Shown piece by piece: positions 44,174 to 53,411 of a DNA stretch of 64,000 nucleotides. The stretch comes from Ramlibacter pallidus (GTDB taxonomy: Bacteria > Pseudomonadota > Gammaproteobacteria > Burkholderiales > Burkholderiaceae_C). Where the stretch lies: assembly GCF_015070875.1 (NCBI RefSeq), contig NZ_JADDIV010000004.1:248001-312000 (forward strand), in the 5' to 3' direction. The stretch's first letter is position 1, and each line of letters begins with the position of its first letter. The notes beneath the pieces were generated by a model. That model was not told where the DNA came from. It did no database searches and worked only from the letters and a program-made list of their open reading frames with translations. The translations under genes and the position numbers were made by a program.

Positions 44174-45877
44174 ATGAAAATCTGGCACAAGATCCTGATC
44201 GCGCCCGGCCTCGCCATCGCCTGCCTGGTGGGCTTCGGCGCCGTCGCCTACGGCGTCGTCTCGCAGCAGAACCAGGCCATCGAGGACCTGGCGCAGAAGC
44301 GCCTGGCCGGCGTCATCGTCGCCAGCGGCGCGGCCGAGAGCCTGGGCCAGGTGCACTCCAACACCTATCGCCTGTTCACCTGGATCGCGAACCTGAACGA
44401 AGGCCAGGTGAAGAAGGCGATCGAGGAGCAGAACGCGAAGATCGATGCCGTGGCCGCGAGCCTCTCGGCGTACCGCGGGCAGGCGCACGTGGTCGACGAG
44501 GAACGCGCGATCGTCGACGCGGTGCTGCCGCTGCTGGCCAAGTACAAGAAGGTCGCCGGCGACGCCATCGACATCAGCACGGTCGAAGTGGCCGTCGGCG
44601 CCATGACGATGAAGGGCGCCGACCAGCAGTACGAACTGGCGCTGCAGCGCCTGGCCGGCTTCGTCGCGCTGGAGAAGAAGCTCGCGCAGGAAAGCTACGA
44701 GCAGGCCGCATCCACGTCGCGCCAGGCGCTCGTGCTGCTGTCCGGCATCCTGCTCGCGGCCGTGTTCGCCGCGGCGGTGGCGGCGCTCCTCATGAGCCGC
44801 GCCATCGTGTCGCCGCTGCGCCAGGCCATTGGCGTGGCCGCCCGCATCGCCAAGGGCGACCTGACGACCGAGGTCACGGTCCGCGGCCGCGACGAGACGG
44901 CCGACCTGCTGCGCGCTCTGGACGAGATGGTGCAGAACCTGCGCCAGCTGGTCGGCGAGGTGTCCGGCGGCGCCCGCATGGTGGCCGACACCAGCGCGCA
45001 GATCGCGCAGGGCAACCAGGACCTGTCGCAGCGCACCGAGGAACAGGCCAGCACGCTGGAGGAGACCGCCAGCTCCATGGAGGAGCTCACGTCCACCGTG
45101 TCGCTGAACGCGCAGAACGCGCGCCAGGCCAGCCAGCTGTCGGTGAGCGCCTCCGACATCGCCCGCAAGGGCGGCCAGGTCGTCGGGCAGGTGGTGACCA
45201 CCATGACCGGCATTTCCGAATCCTCGCGCAAGATCTCCGACATCATCGGCGTGATCGACGGCATCGCCTTCCAGACCAACATCCTGGCGCTCAATGCCGC
45301 CGTGGAAGCGGCGCGCGCCGGCGAGCAGGGCCGCGGCTTCGCCGTGGTGGCCGCCGAGGTGCGCAACCTGGCGCAGCGCAGCGCCGCGGCCGCCAAGGAG
45401 ATCAAGGGCCTGATCGGCGAGTCGGTCGACAAGGTCGACACGGGCGCGAAGCTGGTCGATGCGGCCGGCCGCACGATGGACGAGATCGTCGCCTCGGTGA
45501 AGAAGGTGAGCGACCTGGTCGCCGAGATCGCCGCGGCCAGCGAGGAGCAGGACGCCGGCATCCAGCAGGTGAACACCGCCGTCACGCAGATGGACCAGGT
45601 GGTGCAGCAGAACGCATCGCTGGTGGAAGAGGCCGCCGCGGCCACGGAATCGATGAAGGGCCAGGCCGCCTCGCTGCTGCGGATGGTCTCGCGCTTCAAC
45701 ATCGGGGAGGCGAGCGCGTTCACGGACGTGTACCAGCCTGCGCCGCGCCCGGAACCGCGGCGGGAGATCGCGCCGATCCACGTCAAGCCGACGGCCAAGC
45801 TGCCGCCGGCCGCCGCGCCGGCATTGCGCGCCGCGCCGGCCGCCGCACCCGCGGGCGGTGAATGGAAAGAGTTCTGA
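44174..45877 (+). CDS. Methyl-accepting chemotaxis protein (receptor 3)
   Basis: A 567-residue receptor paralogous to receptor 1. TM1 is at about 8-30, the helical periplasmic sensor at about 31-187, TM2 at about 188-210, followed by HAMP, methylation helices and the conserved tip. The C-terminal extension is a Pro/Ala linker (LPPAAAPALRAAPAAAPA) ending GGEWKEF, a W-x-x-F tether-type pentapeptide. The periplasmic domains of receptors 1 and 3 differ strongly while their cytoplasmic parts are near-identical, the usual pattern of ligand diversification after duplication. It is followed by cheR. Confidence 0.94.
   Translation: MKIWHKILIAPGLAIACLVGFGAVAYGVVSQQNQAIEDLAQKRLAGVIVASGAAESLGQVHSNTYRLFTWIANLNEGQVKKAIEEQNAKIDAVAASLSAYRGQAHVVDEERAIVDAVLPLLAKYKKVAGDAIDISTVEVAVGAMTMKGADQQYELALQRLAGFVALEKKLAQESYEQAASTSRQALVLLSGILLAAVFAAAVAALLMSRAIVSPLRQAIGVAARIAKGDLTTEVTVRGRDETADLLRALDEMVQNLRQLVGEVSGGARMVADTSAQIAQGNQDLSQRTEEQASTLEETASSMEELTSTVSLNAQNARQASQLSVSASDIARKGGQVVGQVVTTMTGISESSRKISDIIGVIDGIAFQTNILALNAAVEAARAGEQGRGFAVVAAEVRNLAQRSAAAAKEIKGLIGESVDKVDTGAKLVDAAGRTMDEIVASVKKVSDLVAEIAAASEEQDAGIQQVNTAVTQMDQVVQQNASLVEEAAAATESMKGQAASLLRMVSRFNIGEASAFTDVYQPAPRPEPRREIAPIHVKPTAKLPPAAAPALRAAPAAAPAGGEWKEF
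45582..45627 (+). repeat. 46-bp direct repeat, copy in receptor 3
   Basis: Exact copy of 41892-41937 in receptor 1; see that entry. Confidence 0.9.
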
Positions 45878-45897
45878 ACGCCCCTGCAGGCCACCGC

Positions 45898-46740
45898 ATG
45901 AGTGCCTTGCCCGACGCCCTCGACTTTCCCGGCGCCTCCGCGCTGCTGAACGACCGGGACTTCGCGACCGTGCGCGAGCTGATCGCGCAGTACGCCGGCA
46001 TCAAGCTGAGCCTGCAGAAGCGCAACATGGTCTACAACCGCCTGCTGCGGCGGCTGCGGGCGCGCAACGTCACGAGTTTCTCCGAGTACCTGGAGCTGGT
46101 GGTGCGGGACGACTGCGACGAGCGCGAAGCCTTCGTCAATGCGCTCACCACCAACCTCACGGCCTTCTTCCGCGAGCCGCACCACTTCGAGCTGCTGCTG
46201 GCGCATGCGCAGCAGCGCGCCGCCCGGCGCGGCCCGCCGCTGCGGTGCTGGAGCAGCGCGTGTTCCACCGGCGAGGAGGCCTGGTCCATCGCCATGGTGC
46301 TGCGCGAGGCGAACTGCCCCGGCGAAGTGCTGGGCACCGACATCGACACCGACGTGCTGAACACGGCGCGGGCCGGGGTCTACCGCATGGAACGCGCCGC
46401 GTCGCTGCCCATCGAGCGCCTGCGCAAGCACTTCCTGCGGGGCGCGGGCGCCAACGACGGGCTGGTCAGCGTGCGGCCGGAGCTGCGCTCCCTGGTGCGC
46501 TTCGGCCAGCTGAACCTGCAGTCGCCGGTGTGGCCGGCGCAGGAACGCTTCGACGTCATCTTCTGCCGCAACGTCGTCATCTACTTCGACCGCGATTTCC
46601 AGAAGAAGCTGCTGGACCGCCTGGCCGGCCTGCTGGTGCCCGGCGGCCTGCTGATGGTGGGCCACTCGGAGAGCTTCCCCGCCGCGCACCCGGGCTTCCG
46701 CTCCTGCGGCCGCACGGCCTACGAACGGGTCGGGGGATAG
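45898..46740 (+). CDS. cheR: Chemoreceptor glutamate methyltransferase CheR
   Basis: Transfers methyl groups from SAM to receptor glutamates. It has 280 residues. The N-terminal helical domain (DFATVRELIAQYAGIKLS) and NLTAFFREPHHF are followed by the SAM-binding SSACSTGEEAWSIAM, GTDIDTDVLNTAR and FDVIFCRNVVIYFD. The start at 45898 (MSALPDALDF) matches the family. An in-frame ATG at 45862 would overlap the receptor 3 gene by 16 bp and add 12 residues, so it cannot be excluded. Its beta subdomain could bind the pentapeptides on receptors 2 and 3. Confidence 0.95.
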   Translation: MSALPDALDFPGASALLNDRDFATVRELIAQYAGIKLSLQKRNMVYNRLLRRLRARNVTSFSEYLELVVRDDCDEREAFVNALTTNLTAFFREPHHFELLLAHAQQRAARRGPPLRCWSSACSTGEEAWSIAMVLREANCPGEVLGTDIDTDVLNTARAGVYRMERAASLPIERLRKHFLRGAGANDGLVSVRPELRSLVRFGQLNLQSPVWPAQERFDVIFCRNVVIYFDRDFQKKLLDRLAGLLVPGGLLMVGHSESFPAAHPGFRSCGRTAYERVGG

Positions 46741-46750
46741 GAGTGCCCGC

Positions 46751-47353
46751 TTGACCGGAACCCCGGCTCCCCTGCAGTACTTCGACCGGGAATTCCAGGT
46801 CGATGCGATCAAGATCCTCCCCGGGCAGTACCACGCGGCCCGCCAGGGCGCGATCACGACCGTGCTGGGCTCCTGCGTCTCCACCTGCCTGTGGGACCCG
46901 CTGGAGCGCATCGGCGGCATGAACCACTTCATGCTGCCCGGCGACACGGCCAGCCCGGGCTCGCCCTGGGCCGAGTCGGCGCGCTTCGGGGTCTACGCGA
47001 TGGAAGTGCTGATCAACGACATGCTGCGCATGGGCGCCGACCGCCGGCGCATGGTCGCCAAGGTGTTCGGCGGCGCGCAGCTGCTGGCCGGTTTCGACCG
47101 GCTCGACGTCGGCGCCAAGAACTCCGAGTTCGTGCTGGAGTTCCTGCGCGTGGAAGGCATCCGTGTGGTGGCCAAGGACCTGATGGACGTGTGCCCGCGC
47201 AAGGTGCACTTCTTCGTCGACAGCGGCAAGGTGCAGGTCAAGCGCCTGAGCCTCACGCCCAGCGACCCGGTGCAGAAGCGCGAGCGCGAGTACCTCTCGC
47301 GCCTGGCGGGCAAGGGCGGCGGCGACGTCGAGATCTTCCGGGCGCCGGGATGA
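46751..47353 (+). CDS. cheD: Chemoreceptor glutamine deamidase CheD
   Basis: Deamidates receptor glutamines to methyl-accepting glutamates. It has 200 residues. The catalytic cysteine is in [12 protein letters not shown] (Cys42) with the partner histidine in [11 protein letters not shown], and GSCV/NHFML spacing is that of the family. The start codon is TTG at 46751, supported by an AGGAG ribosome-binding site (46739-46743) seven bases upstream and by the absence of a suitable ATG or GTG. It lies 10 bp after cheR and overlaps cheB (ATGA). Confidence 0.93.
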   Translation: MTGTPAPLQYFDREFQVDAIKILPGQYHAARQGAITTVLGSCVSTCLWDPLERIGGMNHFMLPGDTASPGSPWAESARFGVYAMEVLINDMLRMGADRRRMVAKVFGGAQLLAGFDRLDVGAKNSEFVLEFLRVEGIRVVAKDLMDVCPRKVHFFVDSGKVQVKRLSLTPSDPVQKREREYLSRLAGKGGGDVEIFRAPG

Positions 47354-48399
47354 TCCGCGTCCTCGTCGTCGACGACTCCGCGGTGATGCGCGCCTTCCTC
47401 GGGCGCGTGATCGCCGCGCAGCCGGACATGGAGCTGCTGGCCGCCTCGCCCGACCCGCTGCTGGCCATCGAGCGCATCCGCCGCAACGCGCCCGACGTGA
47501 TCACCCTCGACGTCGAGATGCCGCGCATGAACGGGCTCGACTTCCTGCGCAACCTGATGGCGGTGCGGCCGCTGCCGGTGATCATGATCTCGTCGCTCAC
47601 GCGCCAGGGCGCGGAGACCACGATGCGCGCGCTGGAGCTCGGCGCGGTCGACTTCTTCCCCAAGCCGGCCAGCTTCGACCAGCTGGAGAGCGGCGCGCAG
47701 GAGATCGCGGACAAGATCCGCGCAGCGGCGGGGGCGCGCGTGGCACGGCGCCGGCCGCACGTGACCACGGGGCCGGCGCCGCTGAAGGCCACCCTGCCGC
47801 CCATGGGTCAGCCCGCGGCACCGGCGGCACTGCACCGGGTGATCGGCATCGGCGCCTCCACCGGCGGCGTCGAGGCGCTGCGCGAGGTGCTGACGGAACT
47901 GCCGGAGCGGATGCCGCCGATCCTGATCGCGCAGCACATGCCGCCCGGCTTCACCGAAACCTTCGCCCGCCGGCTGGACACGCTGTGCCGCATCCACGTC
48001 AAGCAGGCCGACGACAACGAGGTGGTGCGCGCCGGCGTGGCCTACATCGCGCCGGGGGGCCGCCACCTGCTGCTGATGCGCCGCGGCGCGGGCTACTACC
48101 TGCGCGTGACCGAGGACCCGCCGGTGAACCGCCACCGCCCCTCGGTGGACACGCTGTTCCGCTCGATCGCGCGCGCCGCGGGTCCGCAGGCGATCGGCGT
48201 CATGCTCACCGGCATGGGGGGCGACGGCGCCGACGCGATGCTGGAGATGAGCCAGCAGGGCGCCTACACCATCGCGCAGGACGAGGCGAGCTGCGTGGTG
48301 TTCGGCATGCCGCGCCAGGCGATCGCCAGCGGCGGGGTGCGCGAGATCGCCTCGCTCACCGACATTGCCGGCCGGCTCGAGGCCCTGGCGGGGACCTGA
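47350..48399 (+). CDS. cheB: Chemotaxis methylesterase response regulator CheB
   Basis: Removes methyl groups from receptors when phosphorylated by CheA. It has 349 residues. The receiver domain has Asp8-Asp9 and phosphorylation site Asp54 ([12 protein letters not shown]). A linker of about 35 residues precedes the methylesterase domain with catalytic Ser in [10 protein letters not shown], His in QHMPPGF and Asp in [10 protein letters not shown]. The start overlaps the cheD stop (ATGA). It is the last chemotaxis gene of the operon; comEC follows after a hairpin. No oddities were seen. Confidence 0.96.
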   Translation: MIRVLVVDDSAVMRAFLGRVIAAQPDMELLAASPDPLLAIERIRRNAPDVITLDVEMPRMNGLDFLRNLMAVRPLPVIMISSLTRQGAETTMRALELGAVDFFPKPASFDQLESGAQEIADKIRAAAGARVARRRPHVTTGPAPLKATLPPMGQPAAPAALHRVIGIGASTGGVEALREVLTELPERMPPILIAQHMPPGFTETFARRLDTLCRIHVKQADDNEVVRAGVAYIAPGGRHLLLMRRGAGYYLRVTEDPPVNRHRPSVDTLFRSIARAAGPQAIGVMLTGMGGDGADAMLEMSQQGAYTIAQDEASCVVFGMPRQAIASGGVREIASLTDIAGRLEALAGT

Positions 48400-48402
48400 A
48401 CC

Positions 48403-48428
48403 GGTCCTCCTCCGATCGCAGGAGGGCC
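48403..48428 (+). terminator. Stem-loop between cheB and comEC
   Basis: A 9-bp stem (48403-48411 with 48420-48428, one T-G pair) encloses an 8-base loop. It has no T-run, so it may be only a weak terminator. The right arm holds AGGAGG, but this lies 30 bp before the comEC start and is too far to be its ribosome-binding site. Confidence 0.35.
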
Positions 48429-48455
48429 GAAGCGCCGCCCGCGCGTTGAAGCGGG

Positions 48456-50876
48456 GTGCCCCGCACCACCCCGCGACCGTCCTTCCTTGCCGCTCCCCTC
48501 CTGCTGGGCCTCGTGCTCGGTGCCGCAGCGCAGCTGCAGCAGCCGCAGCTGTGGGCCGCGGCAGCCTATGCGGCCGCGGCGGCGGCGGGTGCCGCGCTGT
48601 TGTGGGCGGCGCTGCGCCTCGGGCGCCCGCAGCTGCGCGCCATCGCCGTCGCCTGCGCCTGCGCGTTGCTGTCGGCCGGCACGACCGGCTGGCGCGCCGC
48701 GGCGTACGTCGCGCAGGGCCTGGACCCGCAGCTCGAAGGCCGCGACCTGGTGCTGACGGGCGTGGTGTCCGGCCTGCCGCAGCGCAACGAGGCCGGGGTG
48801 CGCTTCCGCTTCGACGTCGACGCGGCCCGCGACGGCGTCGAGGAACTGCGGCTGCCGCGGCGCGTCCTGCTCGGTTGGTACGGCGGCGCCGATCCGGGCC
48901 CGCGGGAGGCACCGGTGCCCGCGGTCTCGCCCGGGGAGCGCTGGCAGTGGACCGTGCGCCTGAAAGCCCCGCACGGGCACGTCAACCCGCACGGCTTCGA
49001 CTACGAGCTGTGGCTGTGGGAGCAGGGCTTGCAGGCCACGGGCTACGTGCGGGCCGGCCCGCGCGACCCGCCCCCGCAGCGGCTGGCCTCCACCTGGCGC
49101 CACCCGGTGGAGCGCGCCCGCGCCCAGGTGCGCGATGCGATCTTCGCCCGCGTGGCCGACCCACGGCTCGCGGGCGTGCTCGCGGCGCTGGTGGTCGGCG
49201 ACCAGCGCGCGATCGACCGCGCGGACTGGGACGTGTTCCGCGCGACCGGCGTGGCCCACCTCATGAGCATCTCGGGGCTGCACGTCACCATGTTCGCCTG
49301 GGCCGCGGCGGCCGTCGCCGGCTTGCTGTGGCGGCGCAGCACGCGCCTGTGCCTGGCCTGGCCAGCGCAGCACGCCGCCCTCGTGGCCGGCATCGGCTGC
49401 GCCGCGGGCTATGCCCTGTTCAGCGGGTGGGGCGTGCCCGCGCAGCGCACCGTGTGGATGCTGGCGGCCGTCGGGGTCTTGCGCCTGGGCGCGCGGGATT
49501 GGCCCTGGCCGTGGGTCTGGTTGCTGGCCTGTGCCACCGTGGTGGTGGCCGACCCGTGGGCCCTGACGCAAGCCGGCTTCTGGCTCAGTTTCGTCGCCGT
49601 CGGCGTGCTGTTCGCAAGCGGCCGGCCGGCGGCGCCCGAACCCGGCGTGCACGCCGGCGGGCGGGCCGTGGCAGCGCTGCGTGCGCTGGTGCGGGAACAG
49701 TGGATCGTGACGGTGGCCCTCACGCCGCTGTCGCTGCTGCTGTTCGGCCAGGTGTCGCTGGTCGGACTGCCCGCCAACTTGCTGGCCATTCCCTGGGTCA
49801 CGCTGGTGGTGACGCCCCTGGGCCTGGCCGGCGTGCCGTTTCCCCCGGCCTGGGATGCGGCGGCCGCGGCGATCGCACTGCTGGCCGCATGGCTGCAGGC
49901 GCTGGCGGAGGTGCCGCAGGCCACCTGGTCCGCCCCCGCTCCGCCGCTGTGGGCCGCCGCCGCGGGACTGGCGGGCGGCCTGCTGCTGGCCATGCGGCTG
50001 CCGGCCACGCTGCGGCTGTTCGGCCTGCCGCTGCTGCTGCCGGTGCTGCTCTGGCAAGCCCCGCGGCCGCCGCCCGGCGAGTTCGCGCTGCTGGCCGCGG
50101 ACGTGGGGCAGGGCAACGCGGTCCTGGTGCGCACCGCATCGCACACGCTGGTGTACGACGCCGGCCCCGGCTACAGCCGCGATACCGATGCAGGCCAGCG
50201 CGTCCTCGTGCCGCTGCTGCGCGCCGGCGGCGACCCGGTGCGCCTGCTGGTCCTGAGCCACGGCGACAGCGACCACACCGGGGGCGCGGCCGCGGTGCTG
50301 CGGATGCAGCCGCGGGCCGGGCTGCTCAGTTCCCTGGACGCCGGCCATCCCCTGTCGCTCTCGCGACCGGGCGAGCGTTGCGCCGCGGGCCAGCGGTGGA
50401 CGTGGGACGGCGTGCGGTTCGAAGTCCTGCATCCGCCCGCGGACGCCGCTCCGGCGCGCAAGCCGAACGCCGCCAGCTGCGTGCTGCGCGTGGGCAACGG
50501 GCGCGCGCACGTGCTGCTGGCCGGCGACATCGAGAAAGCACAGGAAGCCTGGCTGGCGGCGGCCGGCGCCGACCTGTCGGCCGACCTGCTGCTGGTCCCG
50601 CACCATGGCAGCAGGACTTCGTCGACCGGGGCGTTGCTCGATGCGGTGCGGCCCACGCTGGCCGTGGTGCAGGCGGGGTACCGCAACCGTTTCGGGCATC
50701 CGGCGGCCGAGGTGGTGCAGCGCTATCGCGAACGCGGCATCGCCGTGGCCGCCTCGCCCCGTTGCGGTGCGGCCGCCTGGGACTCGCGCGCGCCGCGCCG
50801 GCTGCAATGCGAACGCGCGCGCCAGCCCCGCTACTGGCGGCACACCCTGCCGGCCGGACCGGGCGACCCGCCCTGA
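48456..50876 (+). CDS. comEC: ComEC/Rec2-family DNA-uptake channel
   Basis: An 806-residue polytopic inner-membrane protein that translocates single-stranded DNA during natural transformation. Order: N-terminal hydrophobic helices and a DUF4131-type soluble region (about residues 60-180), the competence-domain helices (about 215-520; LLRAT/VAHLMSISGLHVTMFAW signature), then a C-terminal metallo-beta-lactamase-fold domain (about 540-790) with DVGQGNAVLV and SHGDSDHTGG. The start is GTG at 48456; no strong ribosome-binding site is seen, so this start is tentative. Same strand as and 56 bp behind cheB, so possible read-through from the chemotaxis operon; no other competence gene is nearby. Confidence 0.92.
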   Translation: MPRTTPRPSFLAAPLLLGLVLGAAAQLQQPQLWAAAAYAAAAAAGAALLWAALRLGRPQLRAIAVACACALLSAGTTGWRAAAYVAQGLDPQLEGRDLVLTGVVSGLPQRNEAGVRFRFDVDAARDGVEELRLPRRVLLGWYGGADPGPREAPVPAVSPGERWQWTVRLKAPHGHVNPHGFDYELWLWEQGLQATGYVRAGPRDPPPQRLASTWRHPVERARAQVRDAIFARVADPRLAGVLAALVVGDQRAIDRADWDVFRATGVAHLMSISGLHVTMFAWAAAAVAGLLWRRSTRLCLAWPAQHAALVAGIGCAAGYALFSGWGVPAQRTVWMLAAVGVLRLGARDWPWPWVWLLACATVVVADPWALTQAGFWLSFVAVGVLFASGRPAAPEPGVHAGGRAVAALRALVREQWIVTVALTPLSLLLFGQVSLVGLPANLLAIPWVTLVVTPLGLAGVPFPPAWDAAAAAIALLAAWLQALAEVPQATWSAPAPPLWAAAAGLAGGLLLAMRLPATLRLFGLPLLLPVLLWQAPRPPPGEFALLAADVGQGNAVLVRTASHTLVYDAGPGYSRDTDAGQRVLVPLLRAGGDPVRLLVLSHGDSDHTGGAAAVLRMQPRAGLLSSLDAGHPLSLSRPGERCAAGQRWTWDGVRFEVLHPPADAAPARKPNAASCVLRVGNGRAHVLLAGDIEKAQEAWLAAAGADLSADLLLVPHHGSRTSSTGALLDAVRPTLAVVQAGYRNRFGHPAAEVVQRYRERGIAVAASPRCGAAAWDSRAPRRLQCERARQPRYWRHTLPAGPGDPP

Positions 50877-50940
50877 CGCGAACGGCCCTCGCGCGGCCGG
50901 GAAGTTGCTATCCTGTGACCCGGAGACCCGCCCACCGACC

Positions 50941-52440
50941 ATGCAGAAATTCGACGAGATGTTCGCCCAGTTGCCCGGGGATGGGCCCGTGCAGTTCCAG
51001 GGACAATCCATGGGCGGCATGTCGCAGTCGCAGGTACAGGGGGTGCGCGACCATTACCGCACCTACGCCGACTGGCTCGCCCGGCAGCCGCACGAGATGA
51101 TGCGGTCGCGGCGCGACGAGGCGGAGATGATCTTCCGCCGGGTCGGCATCACCTTCGCCGTGTACGGCGCCAAGGACGAGGACGGCGCGGGCACCGAGCG
51201 CCTGATCCCCTTCGACCTGATCCCGCGCATCATCCCGGCGGCCGAGTGGCGCCAGATGGAAAAGGGACTGGTGCAGCGCGTCACGGCCCTCAACCGGTTC
51301 ATCCACGACGTCTACCACGAGCAGGAGATCGTCAAGGCCGGCATCGTGCCGCTGCAGCAGATCACGGGCAACGCGCAGTTCCGCGCCGAGATGGTGGGCG
51401 TCAACGTCCCCAACAACATCTACTCCAACATCGCCGGCATCGACATCGTGCGGGCGCCCAACCCGGGCGGCGGCGCCGCCGAGTACTACGTGCTGGAGGA
51501 CAACCTGCGCGTGCCCAGCGGCGTCAGCTACATGCTGGAAGACCGCAAGATGATGATGCGGCTGTTCCCCGAGCTGTTCAGCAGCTACCAGGTGGCGCCG
51601 GTCATGCACTACCCGGACCTGCTGCTGGAGACGCTGCGCGCGTCGGCGCCGTCGACCACCGACGACCCGACGGTCGTGGTCCTCACGCCCGGCATGTACA
51701 ACAGCGCCTATTTCGAGCACGCCTTCCTGGCCCAGCAGATGGGCGTGGAGCTGGTCGAGGGGCAGGACCTGTTCGTGCGCGACAGCTTCGTCTACATGCG
51801 CACCACGCGCGGCCCGCGGCGGGTCGACGTCATCTACCGCCGGGTCGACGACGACTTCCTGGACCCGCTGGCCTTCCGCCCGAACTCCACGCTCGGCTGC
51901 GCCGGGCTGCTGAACGCCTACCGCGCCGGCAACGTCACGGTCTGCAATGCGATCGGCACCGGGGTGGCCGACGACAAGTCGATCTATCCGTACGTGCCGA
52001 AGATGATCGAGTTCTACCTCGGCGAGAAACCCATCCTGTCGAACGTGCCGACCTTCATGTGCCGCAAGGAGGACGACCTGAAGTACGTCCTGGCGAACCT
52101 GAAGGACCTGGTCGTCAAGGAGGTCCATGGCGCCGGCGGCTACGGCATGCTGGTGGGGCCGGCGGCGACGCAGGCCGAGATCGAGGACTTCCGCCGCGTG
52201 CTGGTGGCCAAGCCCGAGGGCTACATCGCGCAGCCGACGCTGTCGCTTTCCAGCTGCCCCACGTTCGTGGAGAAGGGCATCGCGCCGCGCCACATCGACC
52301 TGCGTCCCTTCGTGCTCTCCGGCAAGGAGGTGCAGATGGTGCCGGGCGGCCTGACGCGCGTGGCGCTGAAGGAAGGCTCCCTCGTGGTCAACTCGTCGCA
52401 AGGTGGCGGCACGAAGGACACCTGGATCCTCGAAGTCTGA
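50941..52440 (+). CDS. Circularly permuted type-2 ATP-grasp protein (stand-alone)
   Basis: A 499-residue cytosolic protein of the DUF404/DUF407 ATP-grasp family. Characteristic blocks: RRVGITFAVYGAKDE, LNRFIHDVYHEQEIVKAGI, YYVLEDNLRVPSGVSYMLEDR, VVLTPGMYNSAYFEHAFLAQQMG, VKEVHGAGGYGMLVGPAAT and IDLRPFVLSG. The reaction is predicted to be ATP-dependent amide-bond formation; no substrate is established. It is 17 bp before the alpha-E gene. The fused version at 24643-27264 shares the same motifs but is clearly divergent, so the two sets are paralogous rather than a recent duplication. The start at 50941 matches the family (MQKFDEMFAQ). Confidence 0.93.
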   Translation: MQKFDEMFAQLPGDGPVQFQGQSMGGMSQSQVQGVRDHYRTYADWLARQPHEMMRSRRDEAEMIFRRVGITFAVYGAKDEDGAGTERLIPFDLIPRIIPAAEWRQMEKGLVQRVTALNRFIHDVYHEQEIVKAGIVPLQQITGNAQFRAEMVGVNVPNNIYSNIAGIDIVRAPNPGGGAAEYYVLEDNLRVPSGVSYMLEDRKMMMRLFPELFSSYQVAPVMHYPDLLLETLRASAPSTTDDPTVVVLTPGMYNSAYFEHAFLAQQMGVELVEGQDLFVRDSFVYMRTTRGPRRVDVIYRRVDDDFLDPLAFRPNSTLGCAGLLNAYRAGNVTVCNAIGTGVADDKSIYPYVPKMIEFYLGEKPILSNVPTFMCRKEDDLKYVLANLKDLVVKEVHGAGGYGMLVGPAATQAEIEDFRRVLVAKPEGYIAQPTLSLSSCPTFVEKGIAPRHIDLRPFVLSGKEVQMVPGGLTRVALKEGSLVVNSSQGGGTKDTWILEV

Positions 52441-52457
52441 GCCCGGAGAACAAGAAC

Positions 52458-53411
52458 ATGCTTTCGAGGACCGCCGACCACCTGTTCTGGATGTCCCGCT
52501 ACACCGAGCGCGCCGAGAACACCGCGCGCATGCTGGACGTCAACTACCAGACCTCGCTGCTGCCGCAGTCGGCCGCGGTGTCCAAGGTCGGCTGGCAGGG
52601 CATGCTGTCCATCAGCGAGCTGCTGCCCGCCTACAACGCCAAGCACGGCGACGTCGAGCCGCAGCGCGTGATGCAGTTCATGGTGCGCGACGAGAGCAAT
52701 CCCTCGTCCATCCTGTCCTGCCTGCGCGCGGCGCGCGAGAACGCGCGGGCCGTGCGCGGCTCGCTCACCACCGAGGCCTGGGAGACGCAGAACCAGACCT
52801 GGCTGGAACTGAACCGCATGCTGCGCGGCGGCGACTTCGAGCGCGACCCGGGCCAGTTCTTCGAGTGGGTGAAGTTCCGCTCCCACCTGTCGCGCGGCGT
52901 GACCGTCGGCACCATGCTGATGGACGAGGCCCTGCACTTCATGCGGCTGGGCACCTTCCTCGAGCGCGCCGACAACACCGCGCGCCTCGTCGACGTGAAG
53001 TTCCACGCCGTGCAGAGCGACTTCTTCGGCGCGGCCAGCGAGAAGGACCAGGAGTACGACTTCTACCACTGGAGCGCGATCCTGCGCAGCGTCTCCGGCT
53101 TCGAGATCTACCGCAAGGTCTACCGCGACGTCATCAAGCCGGAGCGCGTGGCCGACCTGCTGATCCTGCGGCCCGACATGCCGCGGTCGCTGCATGCCAG
53201 CATGAACGAGGTGGTCGCCAACCTGGCGATGGTGGCGAACGACCAGTCGGCCGAGACGCAGCGCCGCGCCGGCCGCCTGCGCGCGGAGCTGCAGTACGGC
53301 CACATCGACGAGATCCTGGCCAACGGCCTGCACGCCTTCCTGACGCAGTTCCTGGACCGCGTGAACGAGATCGGCGGGCGCATCAGCCGCGACTTCCTCA
53401 TCCCGGCCTGA
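52458..53411 (+). CDS. Alpha-E (DUF403) domain protein
   Basis: A 317-residue all-helical protein. It starts MLSRTADHLFWMSRYTERAE, the standard alpha-E opening, and carries the FLERADNTARLVDVKFH signature near residue 165. The family is always found with ATP-grasp or transglutaminase partners and is assumed to work with them; no catalytic activity is established. It is 17 bp after the ATP-grasp gene, and its stop overlaps the ATG of the TPR gene by one base, coupling all three. No signal peptide was seen. Confidence 0.93.
   Translation: MLSRTADHLFWMSRYTERAENTARMLDVNYQTSLLPQSAAVSKVGWQGMLSISELLPAYNAKHGDVEPQRVMQFMVRDESNPSSILSCLRAARENARAVRGSLTTEAWETQNQTWLELNRMLRGGDFERDPGQFFEWVKFRSHLSRGVTVGTMLMDEALHFMRLGTFLERADNTARLVDVKFHAVQSDFFGAASEKDQEYDFYHWSAILRSVSGFEIYRKVYRDVIKPERVADLLILRPDMPRSLHASMNEVVANLAMVANDQSAETQRRAGRLRAELQYGHIDEILANGLHAFLTQFLDRVNEIGGRISRDFLIPA

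Noticed and set aside
48420..48425. AGGAGG as the comEC ribosome-binding site
   Set aside because: It is 30 bp before the GTG and sequestered in a stem, so it cannot serve that start directly.
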